Shown here: one piece after another, positions 35,901-45,409 of the stretch
How positions within the stretch are numbered: position 1 is the stretch's first letter
Layout: every line of letters starts with the position of its first letter
NCBI GenBank assembly: GCA_942493215.1
Contig: OW818670.1
Location: 1,116,001 to 1,180,000 of the forward strand
Direction: 5' to 3'
DNA: 64,000 nt
Origin: G942493215 sp942493215
GTDB taxonomy: Bacteria; Bacillota_I; Bacilli_A; RF39; UBA660
Notes under the pieces: model-generated
What the model was told of the DNA's origin: nothing
What the model saw: the letters and a program-made list of their open reading frames with translations, nothing else
The model's database searches: none
Translations under genes and position numbers: made by a program

Positions 35901-37676
35901 TTATATATTGCTATATTTAAATAATCTGTAGTGTCCAATATATGGTGTTGGAATTTGTTTTTTTTGCTTTTCTTCTTTATAACAAGTATTATATCTTAAA
36001 ATAATAGGTAAATTTAAAGTTATTGCTACTCTTGCTTGTTCGGGGTTTATTTCGTCCTCACATAATATGGCAACTGGTTGTAAGTTAGCTCTTTTGTAAT
36101 AAGTTATATCATTATAGTAATTAGTATTCTCCATTAATTCTGGTAGGGGTAATAATAATCTAGAAGCATTACTTTGATACTCAACAGAAGAAATACCATT
36201 AGTATAAGCATCTTCACAATAAAACATTCCTAAATATTGTTCATCTAAACTTCCATATACAAATTTTAAATCATATTGGCGACAATTACTATGATTATCA
36301 TGATAATAAGACGTTAAATGCTTTTGATCTTGAATACTTAAAGAAAGATAACTACGACTATATCTTTTATCATCTAGCTCGGCTTTAATATTTTCCTTAC
36401 GAACATCTAGGGAAGTATTTCTCGTAATCATATAATAATCTTGGCCATTCAATTCATAGACAGGAACTCCTAAAGTATTAGTTAATAATTCATTATAAAT
36501 TCCTAAATTCCTACCATTTAAAGTATTAGCATTTAATTCCATAACTATTTCTTGTTGGGCTTTATGCCAATCATCATAGAATTCGCTCATTATATCTTTG
36601 GACTTTAATGCTTCGTAGAGTGCTACTAATGTCTTAATATCAACATCTTTATAATTTACTAATTGATAATAGATATCAGCATTATCAAATGTAAATACTG
36701 CTTTTCTTAAAGGATTATCAATGTAATCAACTAATTTTTTCATATCAATAGCTAAATTATATCTTGGTGTTTTAAAGAATCTTGAAAAGATAAAACCAAT
36801 AATTAAATATTTAGAAAATTCTTCAAAGATAAGACTAGGTTTTTCTAATTGTTTAGATAGATTATCATATGCTTGTAATAATAAAGTATGACTTCTTATT
36901 TCATCTTTAAAAGAAGCTTCTTTTAAGAATGGAAAATATCTCTTTTTAGAATCAAAACTTGACATAGTCTTATCACAGAATCCATCATGCAGTTCATCAA
37001 TTATACCGGCATCATTGAAAAGTTGTAATTCATCTATAATATAGGAATATTCTTCGGAATCGATATTATGAGCAAGTTTTTTAATAAAAGAAGGATTATA
37101 GAATATAGAATAGGGTAATGTTGTCCAAGATAATCGCCCATCAATGATTTCATGATTTAGTTTTCTTTTACTTAAACCAACTACTTCTGTTTGATAACAA
37201 GGTATTTCTAATAAGGCAGATAGTTTTTCATGACGAAGACTATCAAATTTATCCACATAAGAGAAGATACAATGAAATCTACTTAGATAATCTCTAACAA
37301 CATCACTATTAAATAATTTAATCGTAATATCATCATCAGTACAAGTTAAAAAAGCAACCATCATCGAAGCAAAGATAGACCATCTATTTTTAAGAGGCCA
37401 TTTGTCATCAACATTTTCCCACATTAAATAATCTTCTGTCACATCATACTTACTAATTATAGCTTTAAAAACTCTAATATAAAAATCATAATCTTGACTA
37501 TGACAGATTCCATAATAAACAAAGATACCTTCAAGATTTTTATTAATAAAGGCGTCAGTTATATGTTTTCCCGAACGTATTTTTTCGGATATTTTGCGAT
37601 AATTATTTAAACTATCACCAACGCTTCTTATTATACAACCGATGTTATCACGTAATAAGGGAATATCTCTAGTCAT
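35901..37676 (-). CDS. Large hypothetical protein, 591 residues
   Basis: Not recognised as a characterised family. It is soluble, with a helical N-terminal two thirds and a C-terminal alpha/beta module (about residues 395-585) containing YMITRNTSLD, RLLLPLPELMENTNYYNDI and LQPVAILCEDEI...LPIILR. The last segments recall a C-terminal module of large uncharacterised proteins in gut Firmicutes, but that is recollection, not a search. AGGAGGAATATTATG is the start context. It is convergent with the amidoligase. Confidence 0.75.
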   Translation of the reverse strand: MTRDIPLLRDNIGCIIRSVGDSLNNYRKISEKIRSGKHITDAFINKNLEGIFVYYGICHSQDYDFYIRVFKAIISKYDVTEDYLMWENVDDKWPLKNRWSIFASMMVAFLTCTDDDITIKLFNSDVVRDYLSRFHCIFSYVDKFDSLRHEKLSALLEIPCYQTEVVGLSKRKLNHEIIDGRLSWTTLPYSIFYNPSFIKKLAHNIDSEEYSYIIDELQLFNDAGIIDELHDGFCDKTMSSFDSKKRYFPFLKEASFKDEIRSHTLLLQAYDNLSKQLEKPSLIFEEFSKYLIIGFIFSRFFKTPRYNLAIDMKKLVDYIDNPLRKAVFTFDNADIYYQLVNYKDVDIKTLVALYEALKSKDIMSEFYDDWHKAQQEIVMELNANTLNGRNLGIYNELLTNTLGVPVYELNGQDYYMITRNTSLDVRKENIKAELDDKRYSRSYLSLSIQDQKHLTSYYHDNHSNCRQYDLKFVYGSLDEQYLGMFYCEDAYTNGISSVEYQSNASRLLLPLPELMENTNYYNDITYYKRANLQPVAILCEDEINPEQARVAITLNLPIILRYNTCYKEEKQKKQIPTPYIGHYRLFKYSNI

Positions 37677-37846
37677 AATATTCCTCCTTTGTTAGGTGCT
37701 ATTGTATCATTATTTTAAAAAAAGTCTATAGTATTATTAGACTTTTACATATTTAATAACAAAATTCAAATAAAAAAGAAGAAAAACTTAAAAAATCTTT
37801 TTTCGTGTTAATATTAATTTATGTTACAATATTAGTAGGTGATATT

Positions 37847-38374
37847 ATGACTAAATCAAATAATAATTATATTTGTAAGATTGCTGACATTGAAGAGATA
37901 AATACGAAATGGGATTATGAAATTAATAATCATCCCCATGATAATAGTTGGGTAGTATGGAAAAAGAAATTTATTGATAGTGTTAAAGCAGGCAAAAGAA
38001 TATGTTATTATGGTATTTTAAATGGTCAAATTATTAGTGAGGCAACAGCTGTAATAGCAAAAGGTGATATTCAAAATAGTGAAGGCTTAATTGATGATCA
38101 TATGGCTTATTTAAATGCTTTTAGAACAATCACTGAGTATCAAGGACAAGGATATTTCTCTAAACTATATAAGTTTATGGAGATTGATTTAAAGAATAGG
38201 GGGTTTACCAAATTAACTTTGGGAGTAGAACCATCGGAAGTAAAGAATATGCAAATATATTTTAATTGGGGATATATTAATTTTGTTAAAATGGATTATG
38301 AAAAATATCCTAAAGATAATGATCACAGTAAATCAGAACGAATAATCGTTAATTACTATTCAAAGAATATATAA
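37847..38374 (+). CDS. GNAT-family acetyltransferase
   Basis: A 175-residue GNAT fold: acetyl-CoA-binding motif A is RTITEYQGQGYFSKLYKFME (Q-x-G-Q-G-x-F), preceded by the beta strands AYLNAFRTI and followed by LGVEPSEVKNMQIYFNWGYINF. The substrate is unknown. The ATG at 37847 follows AGGTGAT. It leads a four-gene unit with a 164-residue orphan, a transglutaminase-like protein and a VanZ-like protein. Confidence 0.88.
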   Translation: MTKSNNNYICKIADIEEINTKWDYEINNHPHDNSWVVWKKKFIDSVKAGKRICYYGILNGQIISEATAVIAKGDIQNSEGLIDDHMAYLNAFRTITEYQGQGYFSKLYKFMEIDLKNRGFTKLTLGVEPSEVKNMQIYFNWGYINFVKMDYEKYPKDNDHSKSERIIVNYYSKNI

Positions 38375-38395
38375 GAAATTAAAGGAGTGTTATCT

Positions 38396-38890
38396 ATGAT
38401 TAATAATAAAGATGATAAAGGTAATGTTTTAGATTTTTTGGAAAGAGCCGGAGAATTGAGAAAAAAGAAACAAGGCAGTAATCCATATTCATCAGAATAT
38501 TATTCTCCTGAAGAAGACATTGGATATATGCAAGATATTGGGGGAATTAGTAAGATGATGCAAACCCTTGAAGATAGCATTGGTGAAATAAGAATGGAAG
38601 AATTTCCTTTTCTAGGAAGATTAAAAAAATTTTATGATATAATATTTAAACTTGAAGTTGGACAAGAATTAAATTTTGAAGAGATTGAACTAATGGCCGG
38701 TGCTACTGATATAGAATTGAAAATGGCCCGTGATGTTGCTTTATCTAGGAAATTAATGAAACAAGGAAATGATAGTTATCAAAATTATTGTAGTAATTGG
38801 AAATTAATAATGGTAATTAAATTATTAGGTAGAGATGCGGCTAAAAAAGTATTTGATGAAATGAAAAATGGAAAAGATAAAGGAAGATAA
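38396..38890 (+). CDS. Hypothetical protein, 164 residues
   Basis: A soluble, mostly helical protein of unknown function, with a Lys/Asn-rich start and a C-terminal helix ending MKNGKDKGR. The ATG at 38396 follows AAAGGAG by 8 bases; an upstream in-frame GTG falls inside that spacing. It lies between the GNAT gene and the transglutaminase-like gene (21 and 3 bases apart). Confidence 0.72.
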   Translation: MINNKDDKGNVLDFLERAGELRKKKQGSNPYSSEYYSPEEDIGYMQDIGGISKMMQTLEDSIGEIRMEEFPFLGRLKKFYDIIFKLEVGQELNFEEIELMAGATDIELKMARDVALSRKLMKQGNDSYQNYCSNWKLIMVIKLLGRDAAKKVFDEMKNGKDKGR

Positions 38891-38893
38891 TAT

Positions 38894-39442
38894 ATGCAAT
38901 TTGAAGATATTAAGAATGTTGATGAATTACTTAAATATATGAGTGATAATATTGTTTATGGATTTGTTGATAAATTTGGTAATAAATATACTGATCAATA
39001 CTCTAAAGAGTTTGATGATAAATGGCTTAAGGAATGTGTAGTTCAAACGGGTAAAGAAATATTAAATACTAAAATAGGTACTTGTTGGGATCAAGTGGAA
39101 TTAGAAAGATTATGGTTTAAAAAAAATAATTATTCTTTAAAAACAATCTTTATGGGCTTTGAAGCTGAAGATGGAAATGATTTTCCTACTCATACTTTTT
39201 TAGTTTATCAAGATAATAATAAATGGTTTTTATTTGGTGACTCTAATTGGCAAATACATGAGTTTAATACTTTAGAAGAAAGTATTAAATATGTAAAACA
39301 AGAATTACTAGATAATGCTATTAGTATGGGTGTTGCTAAAAAAGAAGATTATGATTTAATTAGGAGTTTTGAATACCAAGAACTTCTTAATAGTTGTAGT
39401 GTTAAAGAATATTTAAATTATGTTACGACTGAGGTGGTATAA
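38894..39442 (+). CDS. Transglutaminase-like protein, cytosolic
   Basis: A 182-residue protein with a papain/transglutaminase-like triad pattern: GTCWDQVELERLWF (Cys64), PTHTFLVY (His100) and FLFGDSNW (Asp116). Families with this Cys-His-Asp arrangement act as proteases or transferases on peptides. It has no signal peptide. The gene follows the 164-residue orphan by 3 bases and abuts the VanZ-like gene without a gap, so all are in one message. Confidence 0.82.
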   Translation: MQFEDIKNVDELLKYMSDNIVYGFVDKFGNKYTDQYSKEFDDKWLKECVVQTGKEILNTKIGTCWDQVELERLWFKKNNYSLKTIFMGFEAEDGNDFPTHTFLVYQDNNKWFLFGDSNWQIHEFNTLEESIKYVKQELLDNAISMGVAKKEDYDLIRSFEYQELLNSCSVKEYLNYVTTEVV

Positions 39443-39913
39443 ATGGATAGAATTAAAAGTATTATTAATACCAAATACTTTGCGATTATTCTTTTAACAA
39501 TTTGGTTAATAGTAATATTTTTATTTTCAAGTAAAGGATTAAAAGAAAGTAATAGTACTAGTTATAAGATTACTGATGCTGTTGTACCGATTGTTGAAAG
39601 TAAAAATACTACCATTAAAGAAAAAGAACAGTTAAGAGCTGATGTTAATTATATTATTAGAAAAACAGCCCATTTTACCGAGTATGCGATTTTAGGAATA
39701 TTATTTTTTAATGTCTTAAGATTTTATGATATGGATAAAAGAAAGAAAATAATTTATGCTTTAATATTTTGTATTTTATATGCTTCAAGTGATGAATTTC
39801 ATCAAGTCTTTTCTTCCGGAAGAAGTCCGATGATCAAAGATGTTATTATTGATTCTTGTGGTAGTTTAGCTGGTATACTTATATTTAGTAAGCTATATAA
39901 AGATAAAAAATAA
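39443..39913 (+). CDS. VanZ-like membrane protein
   Basis: A 156-residue VanZ-family protein: N-terminal membrane segment (residues 12-30), a soluble loop, then RKTAHFTEYAILGILFF, YASSDEFHQVFSSGRSP and VIIDSCGSLAGIL. The SDEFHQ-x-F-x-x-GR motif and IDSxG are diagnostic. VanZ proteins are implicated in glycopeptide resistance in a few cases. It is the last gene of the GNAT-led unit. Confidence 0.92.
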   Translation: MDRIKSIINTKYFAIILLTIWLIVIFLFSSKGLKESNSTSYKITDAVVPIVESKNTTIKEKEQLRADVNYIIRKTAHFTEYAILGILFFNVLRFYDMDKRKKIIYALIFCILYASSDEFHQVFSSGRSPMIKDVIIDSCGSLAGILIFSKLYKDKK

Positions 39914-40048
39914 CCTCTTTTTCAACAAATACACAGTTATTATGGACAAGTATTAATTTTATACTAGGGTACATAGCCATATTTATAATATTCAGTCTCT
40001 GGTGCTTTTTAAAAGCTGCTTTAGAACCGATAATATAAAATTAAAATA

Positions 40049-40072
40049 GTTCTTATTTAGAACTTTTTTTAT
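40049..40072 (+). terminator. Terminator of the GNAT-VanZ unit
   Basis: AGTTCT pairs with AGAACT around TATTT, followed by T6. The 135 bases between the vanZ stop and this hairpin hold no gene or clear element. Confidence 0.75.
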
Positions 40073-40104
40073 GGTATAATTAAAATATATAAGATAGGGG
40101 TATT

Positions 40105-41025
40105 ATGATGAAGAGTATATTAAAAGTATTAAATATTATAATTATATTATTAGGACTATTTTCTATTTATTTATATATAAGTAATAGTGAAATACTAAAA
40201 GTTCTTTTTTCATACTATACAATGGAAAATACACTTATTGTTACTAATGAATATGGCACTAATACGGAATATAATTATTTTCAAAAAACAACTAATTTTA
40301 CTCCTAAAAGTAGAACTGATTTATTAAATATATATTATACGGTTATATCATCTAATACTAGTCCTTTTACCTTCTATTGTAGTAACAATTATACCAATTG
40401 TATTGGGGATGCTAAAGGTATTATGGATGATAGTTCATTATTAAATAATGTCAATAATTTTGTTCATCCTTTTAATACCTATAAGACGATTAAGATAACT
40501 TATACTAATGCTGGTAGGATAACTATTACTGTTAATAAACTATATAGTGAAGATGAAATGAATGTTATTAACAAAAAAGTTGATGAGTTATATTCAAGTC
40601 TTATATCTAGTAATAAGAGTACAACCGAGAATATAAGAAGTATTCACGATTATATTATAAACAATACGATATATGATTCAGCATATATTACTGGTACCTC
40701 AACCCATAAAGCTAATATGGCCTATGGAGCTTTACTTGAAGGATATGCGGTATGTAGTGGTTATACTGATTTAATGAGTGTTTTCTTAAATAGAATGGGT
40801 ATTAGTAATTATAAAGTATCTAATGATAAACATGTATGGAATTTAGTCTACTTAGATGGCAAATGGTTACATTTAGATTTAACATTTGATGATCCAATAT
40901 ATAGTGATGGTAGTAATCATTTATTACATAATTACTTTCTTATAAGTACTGATCGATTAAAACAGTTAGATCAACAAGAGGGTAGTAATGATCATACTTT
41001 TAATGAAAAAATATATTTAAGATAA
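40105..41025 (+). CDS. Membrane-anchored transglutaminase-like protein
   Basis: A 306-residue extracytoplasmic protein. One N-terminal membrane segment (residues 8-28) is followed by a spacer and a transglutaminase core: EGYAVCSGYTDLM (Cys217), DKHVWNLVYLDGKW (His243) and WLHLDLTFDDP (Asp258). The catalytic triad is intact, so it is likely active on cell-surface peptides. It stands alone between two terminators, with either of two adjacent ATGs possible as start. Confidence 0.9.
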   Translation: MMKSILKVLNIIIILLGLFSIYLYISNSEILKVLFSYYTMENTLIVTNEYGTNTEYNYFQKTTNFTPKSRTDLLNIYYTVISSNTSPFTFYCSNNYTNCIGDAKGIMDDSSLLNNVNNFVHPFNTYKTIKITYTNAGRITITVNKLYSEDEMNVINKKVDELYSSLISSNKSTTENIRSIHDYIINNTIYDSAYITGTSTHKANMAYGALLEGYAVCSGYTDLMSVFLNRMGISNYKVSNDKHVWNLVYLDGKWLHLDLTFDDPIYSDGSNHLLHNYFLISTDRLKQLDQQEGSNDHTFNEKIYLR

Positions 41026-41027
41026 TA

Positions 41028-41062
41028 AAAAGTACAATAATTAATTTTATTGTACTTTTTAT
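41028..41062. terminator. Bidirectional terminator
   Basis: AAAAAGTACAATAA pairs with TTATTGTACTTTTT around TTAATT; T runs on both strands end the transglutaminase gene and the Fic gene. Confidence 0.92.
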
Positions 41063-41075
41063 ATAAGTATTAATT

Positions 41076-41957
41076 TTATAATGTTCTTTTTGTAACTGGT
41101 TCAGTTGATGTTAACATTGCTTTTGAATTGGTTTGCTTTTTATATAGAAATAAACCAATTTTTTCTGTTAATGATTCTTCCATTTTCAAATAACCAGGAA
41201 ATTCATCAGCATATTCTAAACTTGAAAGATATCCACCCATATAGGCAGTATATATAAATTTACTTGTTTCTTTATAAATACCTATAAGCTCATTTATTTC
41301 ATCATTATTTAGCGCTATAGGAATACATCCAGTTCTTAAATTAAATATGTAATTTAGAAGCATTCTTGAAACTCTACCATTACCATCTTCAAAGGGATGT
41401 ATTCTTATAAAACGATAATTTATAACTGCTAAACTAATATAGAACTTTTTATCATTCATTTTTGCCTGTTGTGCTAAAATATGTTTTATTCTTTCACATA
41501 AAAGTTTTGTGCAATGTTCTTTTTTTTCAAAAGATACCATATTGTTATATTCCGTTCTTCTTTTTATCTCTTCTTTGGTCATATTCATAAAATTGCATTC
41601 TTCATCATCTTCAAAATAGTGTATTATGTCTTGAGGGTATCTTCCACTATTTATGTCTCTATTTAGTATATAGCCACTCCAATTCAATAATAATTGTTCT
41701 ATATTAGCAGTATCTATATCGGTTCTTAAAGGTTGTAGTGTTATAAAAATTGCTTGTTCTATTGCATAGTCTAATTCATTAATAGGTGTCTTATTTCCTA
41801 ATAATAAACTTCCAACGTTATCATTAAAATAATTCTCATCACTATGATATCTTAAATATTCAATCTTTATTAAATTATTAATATAAGCTATTAATATAAC
41901 TCTATCAATCTCATTATACTTTTCTTGAATCTGCCTAATTATTTCTACATTACTCAT
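41076..41957 (-). CDS. Fic-family protein
   Basis: A 293-residue Fic protein with the full active-site loop HPFEDGNGRVSR at residues 187-198, matching HPFx[D/E]GNGRxxR, so it probably transfers AMP or another nucleotide to a target hydroxyl. No partner antitoxin is adjacent and the protein lacks an obvious N-terminal SxxxE[G/N] inhibitory helix. Target unknown. It is the last gene before the 131-base gap to the next minus-strand gene. Confidence 0.93.
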   Translation of the reverse strand: MSNVEIIRQIQEKYNEIDRVILIAYINNLIKIEYLRYHSDENYFNDNVGSLLLGNKTPINELDYAIEQAIFITLQPLRTDIDTANIEQLLLNWSGYILNRDINSGRYPQDIIHYFEDDEECNFMNMTKEEIKRRTEYNNMVSFEKKEHCTKLLCERIKHILAQQAKMNDKKFYISLAVINYRFIRIHPFEDGNGRVSRMLLNYIFNLRTGCIPIALNNDEINELIGIYKETSKFIYTAYMGGYLSSLEYADEFPGYLKMEESLTEKIGLFLYKKQTNSKAMLTSTEPVTKRTL

Positions 41958-42088
41958 ATTATTATCACTCTATCTTAAATATATATTAATCCCTTAATTG
42001 GGCTTTATTATATCATAGTAGTAATTATTGTACAATATTTTGGATTTAGAACATATATCACAATAAATAAAAGGGTAGGTATCAGTAA

Positions 42089-42562
42089 TTATTGTGGTAG
42101 TTTAAATCTTCGCATTTTTGAACAAAAATCTTTACGATCGTTATATTGTATTTGACTTAAAATATACTTTCTTAATTCTATTGGTAATAACTCAATAAGT
42201 TCATTAATTGATGATACTATAGGTACTGGTTGTAGATATTTAGATAATGGACAATAAGGATATATTTGGTATTTAGCAATTCGATCATTCATAAAGCAAG
42301 TATCAATAGGGGCATCCTTATTATTTTTAATATCATAATAATAAATGTATCCATCAGGATATTTTACTTTGGCAAATATTACAACCTGGGGATCGTTACA
42401 GTAATTAGTAAAGTCATAATCTTCAAAGAAATCACCATCGATAGAATATCTTGTTCCTATCCACATATTTTGGGTAGGTATTTCAGTAATATCTACATCA
42501 AAAGATGTAAGGGGAGTTAATGGTACTATATTAGACAAATCAATACTTTCTTGTAAACTCAT
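42089..42562 (-). CDS. Hypothetical protein, 157 residues
   Basis: A soluble protein of unknown function with strand-rich central part (GTRYSIDGDFFEDYDFTNY, then VVIFAKVKYPDGYIYYYDIK) and a C-terminal helix. The start has a strong GAAGGAGG site seven T residues upstream. It follows the PHP-domain gene by 52 bases on the same strand. Confidence 0.72.
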   Translation of the reverse strand: MSLQESIDLSNIVPLTPLTSFDVDITEIPTQNMWIGTRYSIDGDFFEDYDFTNYCNDPQVVIFAKVKYPDGYIYYYDIKNNKDAPIDTCFMNDRIAKYQIYPYCPLSKYLQPVPIVSSINELIELLPIELRKYILSQIQYNDRKDFCSKMRRFKLPQ

Positions 42563-42614
42563 AAAAAAACCTCCTTCAGTAAGTATTAAACTACTAATTG
42601 AGGCAATATTACGT

Positions 42615-43508
42615 CTATATAGTTAGATTATCAATAATTTCATTAATAATATTATCATTTAGATCAAGTATTTCATTTATTAAACCAATTTCGGGATGAA
42701 TATTATCAGGAATATGAAAATCAGAACCTATCGTTGTTATTAAGTTATGGTCTTTAGCTATTTTATTCCATTTATCAATCTCATTAATTTTATTATTATG
42801 ACGATCAATATATATGTAATTAGATTCTATACCATCAACTTTTATTTCTTTTATTAACGCTAATACATCATCATCACTTAAACCATCTTCGTATTTATAT
42901 GCAACAGGGTGAGCAAGAATTACTTTACCTCCCGCTCTTTTTATTAATGAGGATGCATCTGCTGGTGTTATTTTTAATTTTTCTACATAAGCAGGGCATC
43001 CTTCATTCATTATAGTTTCTATAAATTCCCCTTTGCTAGGAATATGATTAAAAGTTTTTAAAAGTAATTCTTTATTTTGATCATTATTTATAATATCAAG
43101 CGCAATATTAGCTTTAGTAATAGCAATTATCTTATCTAAAGCTTCAGTATTTAAAATATAACCTAATTGCTCTAGTTTAGTTGCAACATTATATAAATAG
43201 TCATGCCTAGAATTTCTTAAGGCTAATAGTTGTTGTTTTAATTCTTGATTATTAATATCAAAATTATATCCTAAAATATGAACACTAGCTTTATTACTTT
43301 TAGTTGATATTTCTACCGCATTAATAATCTTAATATTCTTATCTTTGGCATAGTTATATAGATCATTATTATAAGCATCAATCGTATCATGATCGGCAAT
43401 TGCTATAACACTAACACCATTTTTTACTGCAACATCTATTACCTCTTTAGGAGAAAGAGATCCATCAGAACAATTAGTATGAATATGTAAGTCAATTATT
43501 TTTGCCAT
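42615..43508 (-). CDS. PHP-domain phosphoesterase (TrpH/YciV-like)
   Basis: A 297-residue PHP protein, likely a 3',5'-bisphosphate or RNA 5'-end nuclease in the manner of YciV (RNase AM). The metal ligands are visible in IDLHIHTNCSDGSLSP, IAIADHDTIDAY, VILAHPVAY and TIGSDFHIPD. The gene overlaps the upstream zinc-ribbon orphan by 13 bases, indicating translational coupling. Confidence 0.92.
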   Translation of the reverse strand: MAKIIDLHIHTNCSDGSLSPKEVIDVAVKNGVSVIAIADHDTIDAYNNDLYNYAKDKNIKIINAVEISTKSNKASVHILGYNFDINNQELKQQLLALRNSRHDYLYNVATKLEQLGYILNTEALDKIIAITKANIALDIINNDQNKELLLKTFNHIPSKGEFIETIMNEGCPAYVEKLKITPADASSLIKRAGGKVILAHPVAYKYEDGLSDDDVLALIKEIKVDGIESNYIYIDRHNNKINEIDKWNKIAKDHNLITTIGSDFHIPDNIHPEIGLINEILDLNDNIINEIIDNLTI

Positions 43509-44464
43509 AATTCTACCCTCTCTATAAAACGTTCTTTTAAAGCTAATGTTTTATGTCTTCTCCTAACAGATTCTTGACCTGTTGTCACAAGATAATAATA
43601 TAGTTGTTCAACTGAATAACTGTTGGCAATAATGGCTCTTGTTTCATATAATACTTGTTTTAAATCATCACCAAAATTATATTCAGTTAAAGATGAAAGA
43701 TAGTCATGAATAAAATTATAAGCTTCATCATCATATTGCCATTGTTTTCGATAAGACAATGGATGGATAGGTAAGTATGGTGTTTCACTATTTATTGATG
43801 CTCGTTTTAACACAAGAGGAACTTGCTTAATAAGTGAAAAAAAGGTTGAGTATGGAATAATGTGGGCATCGATTGGTAAGGTTTTTTTAGGGATTTTTGT
43901 ATTTTTTAAATCTTCATTTATTTCTGATAAATCAAATATTGTTTGAATAGGATTAGTATCAGATGAGTGGATACCAGTAGCTTCAAAGAGTGTAAATAAT
44001 TGTTCTTTAGCTTTATCAATATGATCATCTTCACAAACCATCCACATATCAAGATCAGGTAATCGCTTTATAAGTTTCCTTGGTTTTAGGGCATCTTCCA
44101 TATTGGGACAAGGCTTACATATTTGTTTTAAATCAGGCATATCTTGATAATTTTGAGCCAAACAAGCTGAACAAGACCACATAGTATATTTACTCTTTGC
44201 TACAGCACTGTTTAATTCATTGTTATATCTAATTTGTTCACCAATTATAGGTAATTGTCCTGTTAAGTTTCCTCTCAAAGCATAAAAGGGATAACCTGTT
44301 CCAAATGAACCACAATTTCCTGATACTTTTGCTACAACGCCATTAAATAGAGAAATATTTTCAATAAAATAACATCTTTTTAAATCACTATTATTTTGCT
44401 CGAACTCATTTGATACTCTTGCTACTTCACTAACAATATTAATAGAATAACAATTATTTTTCAT
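43496..44464 (-). CDS. Hypothetical protein with a Cys ribbon, coupled to PHP gene
   Basis: A 322-residue protein of unknown function. Its middle has a possible zinc ribbon, WSCSACLA...CKPCP (about residues 95-122), and it has a DLDMWMVCEDDH stretch (about residues 136-147) with several acidic residues. The ATG at 44464 is chosen because GGAGGG lies upstream; the longer frame begins with an unrelated hydrophobic segment. It overlaps the PHP gene by 13 bases. Confidence 0.72.
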   Translation of the reverse strand: MKNNCYSINIVSEVARVSNEFEQNNSDLKRCYFIENISLFNGVVAKVSGNCGSFGTGYPFYALRGNLTGQLPIIGEQIRYNNELNSAVAKSKYTMWSCSACLAQNYQDMPDLKQICKPCPNMEDALKPRKLIKRLPDLDMWMVCEDDHIDKAKEQLFTLFEATGIHSSDTNPIQTIFDLSEINEDLKNTKIPKKTLPIDAHIIPYSTFFSLIKQVPLVLKRASINSETPYLPIHPLSYRKQWQYDDEAYNFIHDYLSSLTEYNFGDDLKQVLYETRAIIANSYSVEQLYYYLVTTGQESVRRRHKTLALKERFIERVELWQK

Positions 44465-44571
44465 GATATCCCTCCATAAAATTACGCATATTATAACACA
44501 AAAAATATAAGATGGCAATTACTGCCAAATAATATAATGCTATGTTAGACAATATAATTTATTCTATATTA

Positions 44572-44603
44572 TAAAAAAAATCAACTCTTTCGAATTGATT
44601 AAA
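44572..44603 (-). terminator. Terminator after the 218-residue gene
   Basis: On the minus strand AATCAATTC pairs imperfectly with GAGTTGATT around GAAA, followed by T8. A near copy occurs at 45378. Confidence 0.8.
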
Positions 44604-44638
44604 CAATTTGTTTTATTAATATGGATTAATTATAACTA

Positions 44639-45295
44639 TTATCGAGATTTAGTACCAGCTAATCTTTTTTTAATATCTTCATCACTAGGTGATGCATTAA
44701 AGTCAAATAAATCCTTTAAATTTTCTAGATCATATCCAGCTAATGTATTATTCATGTTTTGCAAACATTCACCTAAAGTTGAACCTGTTGCTGTAACAAA
44801 CATTTTTCTACAATCTTCAAATTGTCCACATTTTCTTATTTCCGATATAAATACTCCATCTATACAATAGCAATGTAAGGATATACCGGCTATTAACCAG
44901 GTTTCTAAATCATTTTCACCAATGTAATTTGGTTGAAGGCATCTATGACATCGACCAGGATCAGAAGTTCTAGTTTGACCATTAAGAATGGCAACCTCAG
45001 CACGACTTAGTAGTTCAGATAAACTAGCATATACAAAACTGCAATATCCCATATCTTCAGATGATTCGCCCTCAGCCCGATTATAAGTGTGTATTTGTTT
45101 TAGTCCATGAATACCACCTGCAGCTTCTATTCTAATACAATATTTTCCATCCTTAATTGTTTCACCAAGTACCTCTAGTTGGGGTGTATTAGGTCTTAAT
45201 CCCATTGCTAAAAAGCAAGCACTCATATTTTTAAATCTTTCTTCTAACTCAGCTCTTTTTTTAGCATAATATTCTTTTGTTTCTTGTTCAGTCAT
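44639..45295 (-). CDS. Hypothetical Cys-rich protein, 218 residues
   Basis: A soluble protein of unknown function with a helical N-terminus (KKRAELEERFKN) and a Cys-containing centre (GRCHRC, then CYCIDG and CGQFEDC) that could bind zinc or a cluster. It ends with a charged helix (DEDIKKRLAGTKSR). AAAGGGGGAAA is upstream. It is a single-gene unit with a terminator. Confidence 0.7.
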   Translation of the reverse strand: MTEQETKEYYAKKRAELEERFKNMSACFLAMGLRPNTPQLEVLGETIKDGKYCIRIEAAGGIHGLKQIHTYNRAEGESSEDMGYCSFVYASLSELLSRAEVAILNGQTRTSDPGRCHRCLQPNYIGENDLETWLIAGISLHCYCIDGVFISEIRKCGQFEDCRKMFVTATGSTLGECLQNMNNTLAGYDLENLKDLFDFNASPSDEDIKKRLAGTKSR

Positions 45296-45377
45296 TATAT
45301 TTTCCCCCTTTAATACGGGTTATTATATCATTTTAAGTAAAAACGTCAAATCCATTAGTAATATTTCTTTTACAAAT

Positions 45378-45407
45378 AAAAAAATCAACTCTTACAAATT
45401 GATTATT
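45378..45407 (-). terminator. Terminator after the metallophosphoesterase gene
   Basis: On the minus strand AATCAA pairs with TTGATT around TTTGTAAGAG, followed by T7; nearly the same element as at 44572. Confidence 0.75.
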
Positions 45408-45409
45408 GT

